Positions 25,178-34,370 of a stretch of 64,000 nucleotides of DNA are shown here, in pieces. The stretch spans positions 1,054,001-1,118,000 of the forward strand of contig NZ_CP109796.1 in the NCBI RefSeq assembly GCF_038725785.1, in the 5' to 3' direction. Numbering within the stretch: position 1 is the stretch's first letter; each line of letters begins with the position of its first letter. The notes beneath the pieces are model-generated. The model was not told where the DNA came from. It saw only the letters and a program-made list of their open reading frames with translations, and made no database searches. The stretch comes from Termitidicoccus mucosus. Lineage in GTDB: Bacteria > Verrucomicrobiota > Verrucomicrobiia > Opitutales > Opitutaceae. The translations under genes and the position numbers were made by a program.

Positions 25178-26077
25178 TCATGGCAACTTCTGAATCCAAT
25201 CGGCGACAATCTGGCGCCAGCGGGGCCCGATGTCCTTGTCGTAGGCGAAATCTTTGCCATGCCCGCCCGATGAAAACACATGCAACTCCATCGGCAGCTT
25301 TGCTTTCCAACAGGCACGCGCAAAAGTCAAGCTGTCCTCCACGCTGACCGCCGGATCGTCGGCGGCGTGAAATATAAGCGTGGGCGGTGTCTCCGCATCC
25401 ACATGCGCGGCTGGTGCAATATCCCGACGAAGCTCATCAGATGCATCCGCTCCCAGATAGCGGTTGATTGAAGATGATTGAGCAGAGGTGTTGATGACCG
25501 GATAAAGAAGGATGAGCGCGTCGGGTCGTGCCGGGACGGTTTTTGCGAGTTCGTCCGCAACGTCCTGCCAATGGTTGGGGCGCGTGGCCACCAAAGCTGC
25601 AAGATGTCCGCCCGCGCTGCCGCCAAGCAGCAAAATCCTTCCTGGAATTTTCCATTTTTCGGAGTTCTTCCTTATCAATCTGATCGCCCGGCATGCATCC
25701 GAATATGCCGCTGGATGACGGCATGGGGCGACCCGGTAGTCGACTGTAACAGCGGTGAGGCCCAAGCTCCGAAAAAACTCGGCCTGCAATCGTTCGTAGG
25801 GGCTGATCCCCCCATAGCCACCACCGGGCAAAATGACCACGGTATGGGAGACTGCCGGGTTTCTGGAAAACGCCCGATATATTTCCAAGCAGGGCCGGGC
25901 CTTCCCCTCTGGATTATTTGGACTGCCTTCCTCCCATAGAAAATATCGCTCGGGCGCAACTTTATTTTGCGTCGATCCATCCGCCACCGCAAATCCGCCA
26001 GCCAAGTAAATGAATGCCAAAAAGAGAGGGCTGGCCAAAGACGAGCGGCATCGGAACGTTGGGGACATAAAACGCAT
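25178..26077 (-). CDS. Secreted alpha/beta-hydrolase esterase (BD-FAE/acetyl esterase type)
   Basis: A 299-residue protein from MRFMSPTFRCRSS, with a hydrophobic leader (SPLFLAFIYLAGGFAVADG). An alternative start lies 12 codons upstream. The catalytic triad is visible: Ser in LLLGGSAGGHLAAL, Asp in FHAADDPAVS, His in SSGGHGKDF. The oxyanion segment is VILPGGGYGGISPYE. Family members remove acetyl or feruloyl groups from plant polysaccharides. It follows the rhamnosidase gene after a 308-base gap containing a large inverted repeat, so it may head a separate transcript with the MFS and beta-helix genes. Confidence 0.85.
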   Translation of the reverse strand: MRFMSPTFRCRSSLASPLFLAFIYLAGGFAVADGSTQNKVAPERYFLWEEGSPNNPEGKARPCLEIYRAFSRNPAVSHTVVILPGGGYGGISPYERLQAEFFRSLGLTAVTVDYRVAPCRHPAAYSDACRAIRLIRKNSEKWKIPGRILLLGGSAGGHLAALVATRPNHWQDVADELAKTVPARPDALILLYPVINTSAQSSSINRYLGADASDELRRDIAPAAHVDAETPPTLIFHAADDPAVSVEDSLTFARACWKAKLPMELHVFSSGGHGKDFAYDKDIGPRWRQIVADWIQKLP

Positions 26078-26262
26078 GTTCACCAATTTCTCGCCCGCAT
26101 CAAACCTTATCAACTGGATTCATTTTCAATCCGGCAGGGATTCCTTCGATGCGCGAACAACATGCAGGCGCGGAGCGGTAAGCAATCCCATTGGCTTTAT
26201 TTGATATTCATAAGCCCAATGATCGTCGGTGCTGCGCCAAGCCTCGGGGCCAATCCACAACA

Positions 26263-26375
26263 GATTTTGAACAGAAGGAAACGGAGAGGGCCAAGAAAAC
26301 CATAATAATATATATCAGGCCTGGCGCTTCGCGCCGGGACTTTGTTCCTTTTGTTTCTTTTTGTTCAATAAAAGC
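26263..26375. repeat. Large imperfect inverted repeat with central hairpin
   Basis: A left copy (TTTTGAACAGAAGGAAACGG, from 26265) and a right copy (26340-26375, opposite strand, TTTATTGAACAAAAAGAAAC) of the same A-rich dispersed repeat face each other. Between them is a perfect GGCGC-TTC-GCGCC hairpin (26323-26335) followed on the plus strand by a T-rich tract. It lies just downstream of the rhamnosidase stop and may terminate transcription in either direction. Confidence 0.6.
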
Positions 26376-26385
26376 CAACCAATCA

Positions 26386-28755
26386 TTATTTCTTGTCCGC
26401 GGACAGAAGGGCGCGCCACTTGCCCTTGGCGGTTTGGGATTTGCCGCCGAAGAGCAGCACGCGCGCGGTCATACCCGGCGGCAAGTCCAGCTCCACCTGG
26501 ATTTTATTTCCGGTTTTGCGCCACTTGCTTTTTATCAGGCCGCGCGGGGTCGGTATTACCGTGTCGCAACGCGTGCCGTGAAAAACCGGCTTGTAAGTTA
26601 TGGATTTCCAGTCGGGGGCGGCCTGGCGGACACCTCCCAAGGTTTGCATCAGATGAAAGAGCGGGTGCGCGGACCAGGCATGGGAAAAGCTCTCGTCGGC
26701 GCGACGTGGTGCGAAGTTTTCCCAGGTCGTGCCGTGCTCCGCCATGCGCGCCCAGTGACGTTTTATAAAATCGACCACGCCCTGTCCATGTCCGCGTTCG
26801 GATAAAAATGACAATATGTAAGTAACCCAGTAGGCGGATGGCACCGCCTTGTCGCACTTGTCCTCATGGAGATATGGCAGCAGGCGTCTTTCAAGGATTG
26901 TTTTCTCGTCGAGGCCGGGAATGGCTGCAATCAAGCCGAGCACTTGGGAATGCAGGCTCGCGGTCGTGACAATTTCACCGCCGGCGGTGAAACCGTCGCG
27001 CATCTGCCCGTCGGGCGTAACGAGGCGGGAGAGGGACTTTCTGATTTTGGAGGCCCATTTGGAGAGCGCCAGGGCTTTCGCCTTGTTCCGGGTTTTTTCG
27101 GCAAGGAGCGCGAGGCACTCAAGCGCGATGAGAAGCCACAAGTTATACACACTCGGGAATCCTTCCCTGCGCAGTTCCGTCCAGTCCAGAAACAGCCAGA
27201 AACGCTTGTCGTAACCGACAAGGCCATTTTTTTTGTCGCTATATTTTTCAAAATAACCGAGAGCGCGCTCCACGGTATCGAGGTGCGTTTCAAAAGGCTC
27301 GGCCGAGCCGGTCTGCCAGTAATAATCCCAAAGGGTGAGAAACCAGATGAGTGTGAAATCGGGCAGGATGCAGCTATGCGCGATGGTGGGGGCGTGCCCG
27401 TAGGTGACGCCCTCGGGCGTGGTTTGGCCGGCGATTTGCGCGATGCCGCGGCGCAGCAGGCGAGCGTCCCCGCAAAGGTGAAACGTGTTCCACGACTGCA
27501 CGCGCGCGTCGCCCCACCACTGGGCCTGCTCGCGCCACGGGGTGTCCACATAGGCGTCGAGCGAGCAGCATTGCTGCGTCCACGCGCAGGCATCCCAGAT
27601 TTTGTTCAACGCCTCGTCATCGCAGGAAAATCGTCCGGTTTTACCAAGCGGATATCCCTGCCAGCGCAACGCGACAGTCATCGTGAGCGGACGGGGGGAA
27701 TTGCGCACGGTGACAATCATATGGCGGAAACCGAGCGCATGATAAAACTCGTGCGTGTTGCCGTCGGCGCGGCAGATCATGCGCCCGCCAAAGGCCATGC
27801 GGCAGTGTTTGTCTGGAATATAATCGGGCAAAAGGTTTTCGCCGATGGTCTCAAAGTGGAGGGTGTCGATGGTTTCGCCACCCGCGCACTCCGGGATTGA
27901 TATGGCGGGACAGCCGACGACGGTTTTGCCAAAATCAATGAGGTAACTGACGAAGTGGTTTTCAGCCAGCGCGGGAACGGGGATTTTATCGGCGGAACCG
28001 GACGCGGGCAGGAAGGCAAACCCGGTCTCGTATCTGAAACGCGCGACGTCGCGGATGTTTATATAATCGCGCGGATCGACGCCGGCATGCATGCCGATGA
28101 CCGTCGCCGCGGGCAACCATTTTTCTGCAAGCTGCGGGATGCCCCGCGGCTCCAAGTCCGCCCAGGGCATGTCGTGCCATGTCTGGCTGCACGAGGGAGC
28201 CTTCCATGCCGCATCGCAATCGTGGTTCGTAGCGAACCAGTCCGGCGGCTCGACGCGCAGATCGATGTGCTCCTGCGCGAACAGTTGCAGGCTGCCGGGG
28301 GCGCTGTCGCGGCGGATGCCGGGCTGGCGGCGGCCGAGCCAGGTTTCATCGGTGACGACCCGCGTTTTGCCGGCGTCCAGCGCGGCGAGCAGGCCGGCGC
28401 GGCCCTGAAACACATATTGGAAATTGCCGGTGCCGGGATTGTGGGCGCGGACGGCGATGAGGTTGCGGCCCTTTCTCAGATGCCTGGAAACATTGATCTC
28501 ATCATAGGGCCAGTGCGACTGGAAGCCACGGGCCGGGCCGCGCGCGATGTATTCCCCGTTTATGTAAAGCCGGTAAGATTGGTCGGCCGTTATATAAAGA
28601 ATCGCATCGCGGGGTTTTGTCTTGAGATCGAAGGTTTTTCGGAACAGCGCGAAGCAATGGTGCATGTCCCAGAACTGGTCGTCGGGCCAGATCCATTTCG
28701 CCTGTTTCAGCGCGGGCGGAACGCTTGTGTCTTTTTGCGCAGGTTGTTTTTTCAT
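26386..28755 (-). CDS. Alpha-L-rhamnosidase, GH78
   Basis: A 789-residue protein, a usual size for GH78. N-terminal beta-sandwich domains (AKWIWPDDQFWDMHHCFALF; SYRLYINGEYIARGPARGFQ) precede an (alpha/alpha)6 barrel. The GH78-defining segment is AYVDTPWREQAQWWGDARV, carrying the conserved acids. Further landmarks are LDWTELRREGFPSVYN and SFSHAWSAHPLFHLMQTLGG. A C-terminal beta-sandwich follows. It removes terminal alpha-L-rhamnose with inversion. No signal peptide is seen (MKKQPAQKDTSVPPALKQ), so it may act in the cytoplasm. It lies 36 bases after the preceding esterase gene, in the TonB-headed minus-strand run. Confidence 0.88.
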   Translation of the reverse strand: MKKQPAQKDTSVPPALKQAKWIWPDDQFWDMHHCFALFRKTFDLKTKPRDAILYITADQSYRLYINGEYIARGPARGFQSHWPYDEINVSRHLRKGRNLIAVRAHNPGTGNFQYVFQGRAGLLAALDAGKTRVVTDETWLGRRQPGIRRDSAPGSLQLFAQEHIDLRVEPPDWFATNHDCDAAWKAPSCSQTWHDMPWADLEPRGIPQLAEKWLPAATVIGMHAGVDPRDYINIRDVARFRYETGFAFLPASGSADKIPVPALAENHFVSYLIDFGKTVVGCPAISIPECAGGETIDTLHFETIGENLLPDYIPDKHCRMAFGGRMICRADGNTHEFYHALGFRHMIVTVRNSPRPLTMTVALRWQGYPLGKTGRFSCDDEALNKIWDACAWTQQCCSLDAYVDTPWREQAQWWGDARVQSWNTFHLCGDARLLRRGIAQIAGQTTPEGVTYGHAPTIAHSCILPDFTLIWFLTLWDYYWQTGSAEPFETHLDTVERALGYFEKYSDKKNGLVGYDKRFWLFLDWTELRREGFPSVYNLWLLIALECLALLAEKTRNKAKALALSKWASKIRKSLSRLVTPDGQMRDGFTAGGEIVTTASLHSQVLGLIAAIPGLDEKTILERRLLPYLHEDKCDKAVPSAYWVTYILSFLSERGHGQGVVDFIKRHWARMAEHGTTWENFAPRRADESFSHAWSAHPLFHLMQTLGGVRQAAPDWKSITYKPVFHGTRCDTVIPTPRGLIKSKWRKTGNKIQVELDLPPGMTARVLLFGGKSQTAKGKWRALLSADKK

Positions 28756-28791
28756 GCTATGCTTGTATGTGGATTTTTCATCCTTATCGGC

Positions 28792-30150
28792 TCACATTCT
28801 TTTGAGTTTTTGAATCAAAAACTCCTTCCATCCTGAATAATCCGCATCCTTTTTATCGGCATAGCGCAGGTGGCACTCCACTCCCGCAGTCTTGGCAAGC
28901 TCAGCCAATCCCTGACCAAACCGCGGCGAATGCACATAATATGCGTCCAGCGGTTCGCTCGGTTCCATGGTAAAATCAAGATAATCAAGATAAATGGGAG
29001 GCGCATGAGCACCTATTAACGATGCGGGCGAAAATTCCTCTATCAAGGGCAGCAAAGCCGTGCGTTCTGCGATAAACCTATCGAACCGCCCTCCGGCGGA
29101 AAGCCCGCCGGTCGAAATGCCAAAGGCATGGGGACCGTAGGTGAGTTCCCGTCCGACCCATGCGCGCATTTGGAGCGGATCCAGCGTTGTTTGGGCAAAA
29201 ATGGCCGCGACGCAGGAGGGGCGAGTTGATTGGCGCGGGATCATCTCGGGCGAACTCGCATCGGCCAAATCGGGATGTGTTGCGAGCCACAATGCCGTGC
29301 AAGCCCCCGCCGATCTTCCCCAGAGCCCCACATTGCAAGGGTCGATGTTCCACTCGTCCGCCTTGCTGCGCACAAATTGCAATGCCTGCGCGGCATCATG
29401 CATCGGATACGCAACGGGAGGCGTCGCCGCGGCAGGATTTGAAGGCGGACAAAACCGGTAGTTGATTGAGATAATGGTGATCCCCGACCGGATAAGCTCT
29501 CCGTATTCATGAATGTCTCGTTTGTCGCCTTTTATCCAAGCTCCGCCATGAATATAAATGACCGCCGGTGTCCGTCCCGGGGCTTTCGAAAAATACACAT
29601 CGAGCGTCTGCCGGGGATACCGTCCATATTTTATATCAACCAAGTCAGGCGGGGGTTCCTCATCGTAAAAGCAATGTTCAACTTCGACAAAGCGCAATTC
29701 CACCATCTTTCCCCCCAGATTAAAACAGCCTGCCATCTCTCTTTCAGCACGCTTGATTTCTTTCAAGCAGCCGGAAAGGACAATATCGGGATCCGCCGGC
29801 AAAGAGGGACGCATATCCTGCCAGCTAGGCGCGCAAGGCACCACGATATCAGGACTCCCCGCCCGGGCACTTGCAATCCCAGTGAGAGTCACCCTCCAGG
29901 TGAAGAGCCCTTTGTCGGAATTCAACTTAAAGCGGAGCCATGCACCATTCAGCGCCCGGTGAATAATCCGCCCTTTCAGAATGACAGGGCCGGGCGCCAG
30001 TTCGGACGGTGAACAAACAGGCTCCACCCCGGCACGAGAGTCCTCTGTTGAAACAATTGCAAGCATGAGCGACAGATGCACGCCCAAAAAGATACGGCAT
30101 CTCCTCAGTGTCAGGCTCTTTTCACCGGCTGCCGTTAATATATTCATCAA
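28792..30150 (-). CDS. Secreted alpha/beta-hydrolase (lipase/esterase type)
   Basis: A 452-residue protein with a hydrophobic leader (IFLGVHLSLMLAIVST). Residues about 45-175 form an N-terminal domain of unknown fold. The hydrolase domain follows: AVIYIHGGAWIKGDKRD (HGG oxyanion hole) and VGLWGRSAGACTALWLA (nucleophile Ser in GRSAG). A C-terminal His cannot be placed with certainty. Its start overlaps the upstream gene's end by 29 bases, so the two are probably coupled. De-esterification of glycan side groups is likely from context. Confidence 0.8.
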   Translation of the reverse strand: MMNILTAAGEKSLTLRRCRIFLGVHLSLMLAIVSTEDSRAGVEPVCSPSELAPGPVILKGRIIHRALNGAWLRFKLNSDKGLFTWRVTLTGIASARAGSPDIVVPCAPSWQDMRPSLPADPDIVLSGCLKEIKRAEREMAGCFNLGGKMVELRFVEVEHCFYDEEPPPDLVDIKYGRYPRQTLDVYFSKAPGRTPAVIYIHGGAWIKGDKRDIHEYGELIRSGITIISINYRFCPPSNPAAATPPVAYPMHDAAQALQFVRSKADEWNIDPCNVGLWGRSAGACTALWLATHPDLADASSPEMIPRQSTRPSCVAAIFAQTTLDPLQMRAWVGRELTYGPHAFGISTGGLSAGGRFDRFIAERTALLPLIEEFSPASLIGAHAPPIYLDYLDFTMEPSEPLDAYYVHSPRFGQGLAELAKTAGVECHLRYADKKDADYSGWKEFLIQKLKRM

Positions 30151-31489
30151 GCACCGATTCCCGGAATTTCACGCTATCCGGAGAGCTTTTGTGGCCGCTT
30201 CGGACATCGTTGAACATCTGCTTTTCTCCCGCATAGTTATTAAAGACGGCATATACGCAGCTTGGCGGACAGGTTTCGTCAATGAATCCCACGGAAAACA
30301 CCGCTTTGGCCTTGGCGCGTGTGGCGAAATTCATAATATCGTAATATCGGACCGCCTGAATGGTGCTTTGCATCTCTGGTGTGTCAATCTCCTCCGAGGC
30401 AATGAAATACGGCCAGCTTTTTGGCTTTCCCGCCAGCACGCCTGTGCAGTCTGCAAGCGCAGGAACTGCCGCGGAAATAAATGAAACCCTTTTGTCGAGT
30501 CCGGCGGCCACGACGGCTTGGGCGCCGCCCTGACTTCCTCCGACGACAAGCAGGCGCCGGCCATCCCATTCGGGCTGCATGGCCAGAAAATCAAGGGCCC
30601 TCAGGACACGCAAAAACATACCCAGAAAATACATGCTCTCACGGTCCTGGCACCCTCGTGTCCTATAATTCGCGAGTTCGTCGCGGGCTTTATCCGCGTA
30701 AAAGGAATCTGGACGCCCGTTCGGCAACCCGTGGGCATTGATGTTGAGGGCAAGCAAACCGCGCCGGGCCCATTTCACGGCACTGTCCAGATCTGAACTG
30801 CGCACCCCTGCGCCATGCACGATGAGGATGGCCGGAAGGCCGCGCGGTGACGCAACGGCGGGCCTGACAAAGTAGCCGGAAACCGGGGCACCAACGCATG
30901 GCACTTGGACATCAAACGCTTCGATATCGGATGCCCCGTCGATTGTGACAGGCGTCAGCGAGGCCTTGACTGGTATTTTGAGCAGGGCTGCTTTCTTCTC
31001 ATTCCAAAACGCATCAAAATCATCCGGCACTGACATGCTCGGTGTGATTTTGGCAGGATCGAACCCCGCCGCAGCTGACGCCATGGATGTCTTGTTTTTC
31101 TCCGCCGGTGTGTCAGCAAAAAATGTCACCATTGCATCGCAACGCACAAATCCCGGCGTGTCGGACGTGGCGCTCAGTTCCAGAAAATCGCCATCGAGGC
31201 AAGCAATCCCGGATTTTTCGGGAGACGCACCATCCCTGCTAATGCGCCAGTGGATCTTTGGAATACCTTCGGGGCGGGGTGCCGGCTGCCGGATCTGAAT
31301 ACGAAAACGCACAGTTTCCCCGACATGATAAAGTGCGTCCGGGCGATCGGTCGTCACCGAAATCCCAGGCAATGTTTCTTCCGCAAAAACTCCGACGGCG
31401 AATATAAACAATCCGGTCAGATGACAAAACCAGCGCGTCATGGACATGAGCATGATGTATGTGATATGCAGCGTGCGTTGCACGATCAT
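30122..31489 (-). CDS. Acetyl-xylan-esterase-like (AXE1) secreted hydrolase
   Basis: A 455-residue protein with a leader (WFCHLTGLFIFAVGVFAEE) and an N-terminal beta-sandwich (about 45-130). An AXE1-like domain (PF05448 type) follows: SVPDDFDAFWNEKKAALLKI, RGLPAILIVHGAG, nucleophile Ser in LVVGGSQGGAQAV, Asp in GFIDETCPPS and His in RSGHKSS. The family deacetylates carbohydrates. The ATG at 31489 overlaps the upstream gene's TGA (ATGA), which supports this start over internal Met codons. It is one of three esterases in the run, which argues for an acetylated substrate. Confidence 0.87.
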   Translation of the reverse strand: MIVQRTLHITYIMLMSMTRWFCHLTGLFIFAVGVFAEETLPGISVTTDRPDALYHVGETVRFRIQIRQPAPRPEGIPKIHWRISRDGASPEKSGIACLDGDFLELSATSDTPGFVRCDAMVTFFADTPAEKNKTSMASAAAGFDPAKITPSMSVPDDFDAFWNEKKAALLKIPVKASLTPVTIDGASDIEAFDVQVPCVGAPVSGYFVRPAVASPRGLPAILIVHGAGVRSSDLDSAVKWARRGLLALNINAHGLPNGRPDSFYADKARDELANYRTRGCQDRESMYFLGMFLRVLRALDFLAMQPEWDGRRLLVVGGSQGGAQAVVAAGLDKRVSFISAAVPALADCTGVLAGKPKSWPYFIASEEIDTPEMQSTIQAVRYYDIMNFATRAKAKAVFSVGFIDETCPPSCVYAVFNNYAGEKQMFNDVRSGHKSSPDSVKFRESVLDEYINGSR

Positions 31490-33219
31490 CGGCTCCGCAC
31501 AAGATCCTCCTCATGCAGCACATAGGCGCGGATGAACGGATTGCGTGCGCCACCATGGTGCCAGGTGTGACTGTCCAGGCAGCCTCCATTGGTGTAATCC
31601 ACGATGACGATGGTGCCGTCATCCATTTGCGCCCAGCCGCTATAGCCGGTATCGGCAAAAAAGCTGAGGTCAAGCTCAACCACGCGATCTCGGCGGAACT
31701 GGTCGGGATAGGTTTGCGAGTCGGCCCGCCACTGCCAGTCGATGGAATGCGTGTCCGGATTTGTAACTTTTACATGGATCGCCTTCCATGACGTGCGTGA
31801 GGCATTGCGAAAATAACCGTCCACGATGCTGTTTTTCTGGTCCTCGTAGATGGCGCCAGCGCCTCCCACCCGGTTGCCGACCCTGACGAATCGCGTCCAT
31901 AAATCTCCCACGGGCGCGTGCAGCCGCTCCACTCCGTCCACGAAAACAGCGATGACTCCGTTCTCCCTGACAATTCGGTAATCGTGCCAGTCCGTCGTGT
32001 CGAAGTTGAAGCCGGTTTCCGGCTGGTCGCCCAAGCAGACCCGGTCCGGGGTCAGGCGCACCCAGCAACCGGCACCGAGATTGCAGCCGTTCAGGTCCGC
32101 GGAAAAAACGCGCAAGGTGGCCGAAATTTCCACGCGCGCCGTGTCGTCCTGCGCGGGATAAAAGATGAAACTAACGGCGCTTTGTTTTCCCTCGTCTGTT
32201 GTTATAAGCAATTCATCGGAATTCCCCAGACGGCACCGTTCCTCCTCAGGGATCCATGCTTGCGGCTCGTAGGGAAGCGATTCATCCGGATCAAACACGA
32301 AGGCGCGGTTGCCCGGTGTGCCGGGGGCATTGCGGTAGGTCACAAGCAACTTGCCCGACTGCAACTGGCGGACACAAGGCCGGTGGGCATAGACCGGCAG
32401 CAGAGCCGGCGCGTCCCAGGTTTTTCCGCCGTTATGGCTGCGCACAATCCGGCTGGGCTGCCCGTAAAATGACGCTCCCATGCCGATGCGGGTGACGGCG
32501 AGAAGCTGGTTGGGCGCGTGTTCAACCACGCCGACTTCGCAGTCGCCATGAAAAGGATCGTCCGCCAGCGAAACCACCCCGCCCCAAGTCTCCCCGCCGT
32601 CGGTGGAGAAGACCGCCGAGTTTTTATAATAGATATTGAGCCACGGGGGCGGCGGATTTTTTAACTTGCTGGTCGCGGCGGAATCCGTGCGGGTGTATAA
32701 AAGCGTGCCGTCATGAAGCTCGGTGATGTAGCTGGGTTCCCCGCCCATGTCGTCAATCTTCCGAGGACCGCGCCACGTGCGTCCGTCGTCGTCGCTCCAG
32801 AACAGATGGTTGCTCATTCCACGGGCCGGTTTTTGCCAGGCGGAAAGCATGGGCCAGTCCTGCCCCGGGTTGCGCTGACCGAGGTCGGCGATGACCACAA
32901 TCCGCCCATCGCGCAGACGCGAAATCTGGGGCGCCACCCACGCTTCATGATGCTGCCAGACATTGCGGTGGGAGAGAACAAATGGGGACGACCAAGTGCG
33001 TCCCTTGTCCTCGGAGCGGGTGATCATGATCGAGGTGTAAAGCGCGCAATGGTTGTCCGACAAACGGTAGCAGGCCACCAGCGCGCCGCCGCGGGTCGCG
33101 ACCACGCCCGCCGAGGAATGATACCAGCCCTTGGGGTTTGGGCAGACCAAACCGTCATAATGGCCAGGCGAAACTTGGAATTTTTTGTCATCGGAAATGC
33201 GGATGGGCTGTGTGTTCAT
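31486..33219 (-). CDS. BNR/Asp-box propeller protein, sialidase-like
   Basis: A 577-residue protein from ATG at 33219 (MNTQPIRISDD); a GTG at 33252 is an alternative that overlaps the upstream gene. Four Asp boxes are visible: SEDKGRTWSS, SDDDGRTWRG, STDGGETWGG and SHNGGKTWDA, the hallmark of BNR six-bladed propellers. A LamG-like C-terminal domain starts near residue 360 (RVEISATLRVFSADLNG). The family includes exo-sialidases, but the N-terminal Arg-Ile-Pro motif of true sialidases is not evident and no signal peptide is seen. It could be another glycosidase or a lectin-like protein. Confidence 0.7.
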   Translation of the reverse strand: MNTQPIRISDDKKFQVSPGHYDGLVCPNPKGWYHSSAGVVATRGGALVACYRLSDNHCALYTSIMITRSEDKGRTWSSPFVLSHRNVWQHHEAWVAPQISRLRDGRIVVIADLGQRNPGQDWPMLSAWQKPARGMSNHLFWSDDDGRTWRGPRKIDDMGGEPSYITELHDGTLLYTRTDSAATSKLKNPPPPWLNIYYKNSAVFSTDGGETWGGVVSLADDPFHGDCEVGVVEHAPNQLLAVTRIGMGASFYGQPSRIVRSHNGGKTWDAPALLPVYAHRPCVRQLQSGKLLVTYRNAPGTPGNRAFVFDPDESLPYEPQAWIPEEERCRLGNSDELLITTDEGKQSAVSFIFYPAQDDTARVEISATLRVFSADLNGCNLGAGCWVRLTPDRVCLGDQPETGFNFDTTDWHDYRIVRENGVIAVFVDGVERLHAPVGDLWTRFVRVGNRVGGAGAIYEDQKNSIVDGYFRNASRTSWKAIHVKVTNPDTHSIDWQWRADSQTYPDQFRRDRVVELDLSFFADTGYSGWAQMDDGTIVIVDYTNGGCLDSHTWHHGGARNPFIRAYVLHEEDLVRSR

Positions 33220-33241
33220 ATTATAATATAACAAGGAAAAA

Positions 33242-34357
33242 TCATGATTCACGAACGTTCTCCGTGTGGGCGTCTATCCAAGCCCAATCGAGTTCCACCC
33301 CCAATCCCGGCGCGCTTGGAGCCTTTATGAGGCCCCCCCGCTCCACGTTGAAGGGATGTTTTTTGAGAGCGAAACGAAAGGCGGGATGGTGCACCTCCAT
33401 CATGGAGGTGTTGGCGCACGATGCGGCCACATGCAGATTCGCCACATCGAGCAGAGGGGTGTTTGCGGTGTGTATTTCGAGATTGTAGCCGAATAATTCG
33501 CACATCGACATGGCCTTTTTCAGGCCCGTGATGCCGCCTTTGATCAGGACATCGCCGCGGGCGATGGTGAGCGCCTCCTGTTTTAGGAACCCGGCCATCT
33601 CCCCCAAGCTCGATGTTTCGGTGGCCAGTATCGGAGTCTTTAATGTTGCGGCCAATCTCCGATAATGGCCAACTTGGGTCTCCGGCAACGGCTCCTCATA
33701 CCAATGATAGTGAAGCTCGTCCAAAGTCCGTCCCACGGTGATGGCGGTGGTCAGATCATATGAGGAATTTGGGTCCTGCATGAGCCTGAAATCTTTTCCC
33801 ACCGCCTCGCGGGCGGCCCGCAGGCGGGGAATGTCTTTCTCCGCGCCGTCTCTCAACTGCAATTTATATCCGTAAAACCCCCGTGCTTTTGCCTCGGCGG
33901 CCTCGATGGCGACTTCCGTCTCCGTATAAAATTCGCTTTTCGCCGACATGTAGGCGGGCACTTCCTCCCGGTATTTGCCCAGCAGCGCGGCGATTGGCCG
34001 CCCCGCGATCTTGCCCCTGATGTCCCAGACTGCCACATCAATCACCCCCAGCATGGTGTCAGTCTGATTATAGAGATGACGCTGGCGTTTGTATAATTTT
34101 TGCCAGATTGCCTCTCCATTCTCCGGATCGAGGTCCTTGATCTGGGGGAAGTAGCTGTCGCGGGCCAGATCGGCAAGTCCGCGCCCGTCGCCATGAGGAC
34201 CGTATGCCATTGAATGCCCTTCCACCCCTTCATCCGTTTTCAGGGTGATGAGCGGGAAATGCCAATGCCTGGGGCGTCCCGCCGGTATGTGCCCGTTTGC
34301 ATACCGGCTGGATGCGTCAACCTTTAGAAGACGAGTAACAATGCCTGTTATCTTCAT
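33242..34357 (-). CDS. Enolase-superfamily sugar-acid dehydratase (mandelate racemase type)
   Basis: A 371-residue cytoplasmic enzyme. The expected residues are in order: Lys165 in YGYKLQLRD; metal ligands Asp195 (MQDPNSSYD), Glu221/222 (WYEEPLPE) and Glu247 (ATETSS); and His296 in LEIHTANTPLLD. These fit the mandelate racemase/sugar-acid dehydratase group, which abstracts a proton next to a carboxylate and makes 2-keto-3-deoxy acids. With a rhamnosidase in the run and HpcH/HpaI aldolases in the window, L-rhamnonate or another sugar acid is a reasonable substrate guess. Lys165 is followed by Leu-Gln, so the second base differs from the classic KxK. Confidence 0.87.
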   Translation of the reverse strand: MKITGIVTRLLKVDASSRYANGHIPAGRPRHWHFPLITLKTDEGVEGHSMAYGPHGDGRGLADLARDSYFPQIKDLDPENGEAIWQKLYKRQRHLYNQTDTMLGVIDVAVWDIRGKIAGRPIAALLGKYREEVPAYMSAKSEFYTETEVAIEAAEAKARGFYGYKLQLRDGAEKDIPRLRAAREAVGKDFRLMQDPNSSYDLTTAITVGRTLDELHYHWYEEPLPETQVGHYRRLAATLKTPILATETSSLGEMAGFLKQEALTIARGDVLIKGGITGLKKAMSMCELFGYNLEIHTANTPLLDVANLHVAASCANTSMMEVHHPAFRFALKKHPFNVERGGLIKAPSAPGLGVELDWAWIDAHTENVRES

Positions 34358-34370
34358 GGTCCAAATGCGA

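Noticed and set aside
31486-33219. A firm sialidase call
   Set aside because: Asp boxes support only the propeller fold; the sialidase-specific Arg-Ile-Pro motif and leader were not found.
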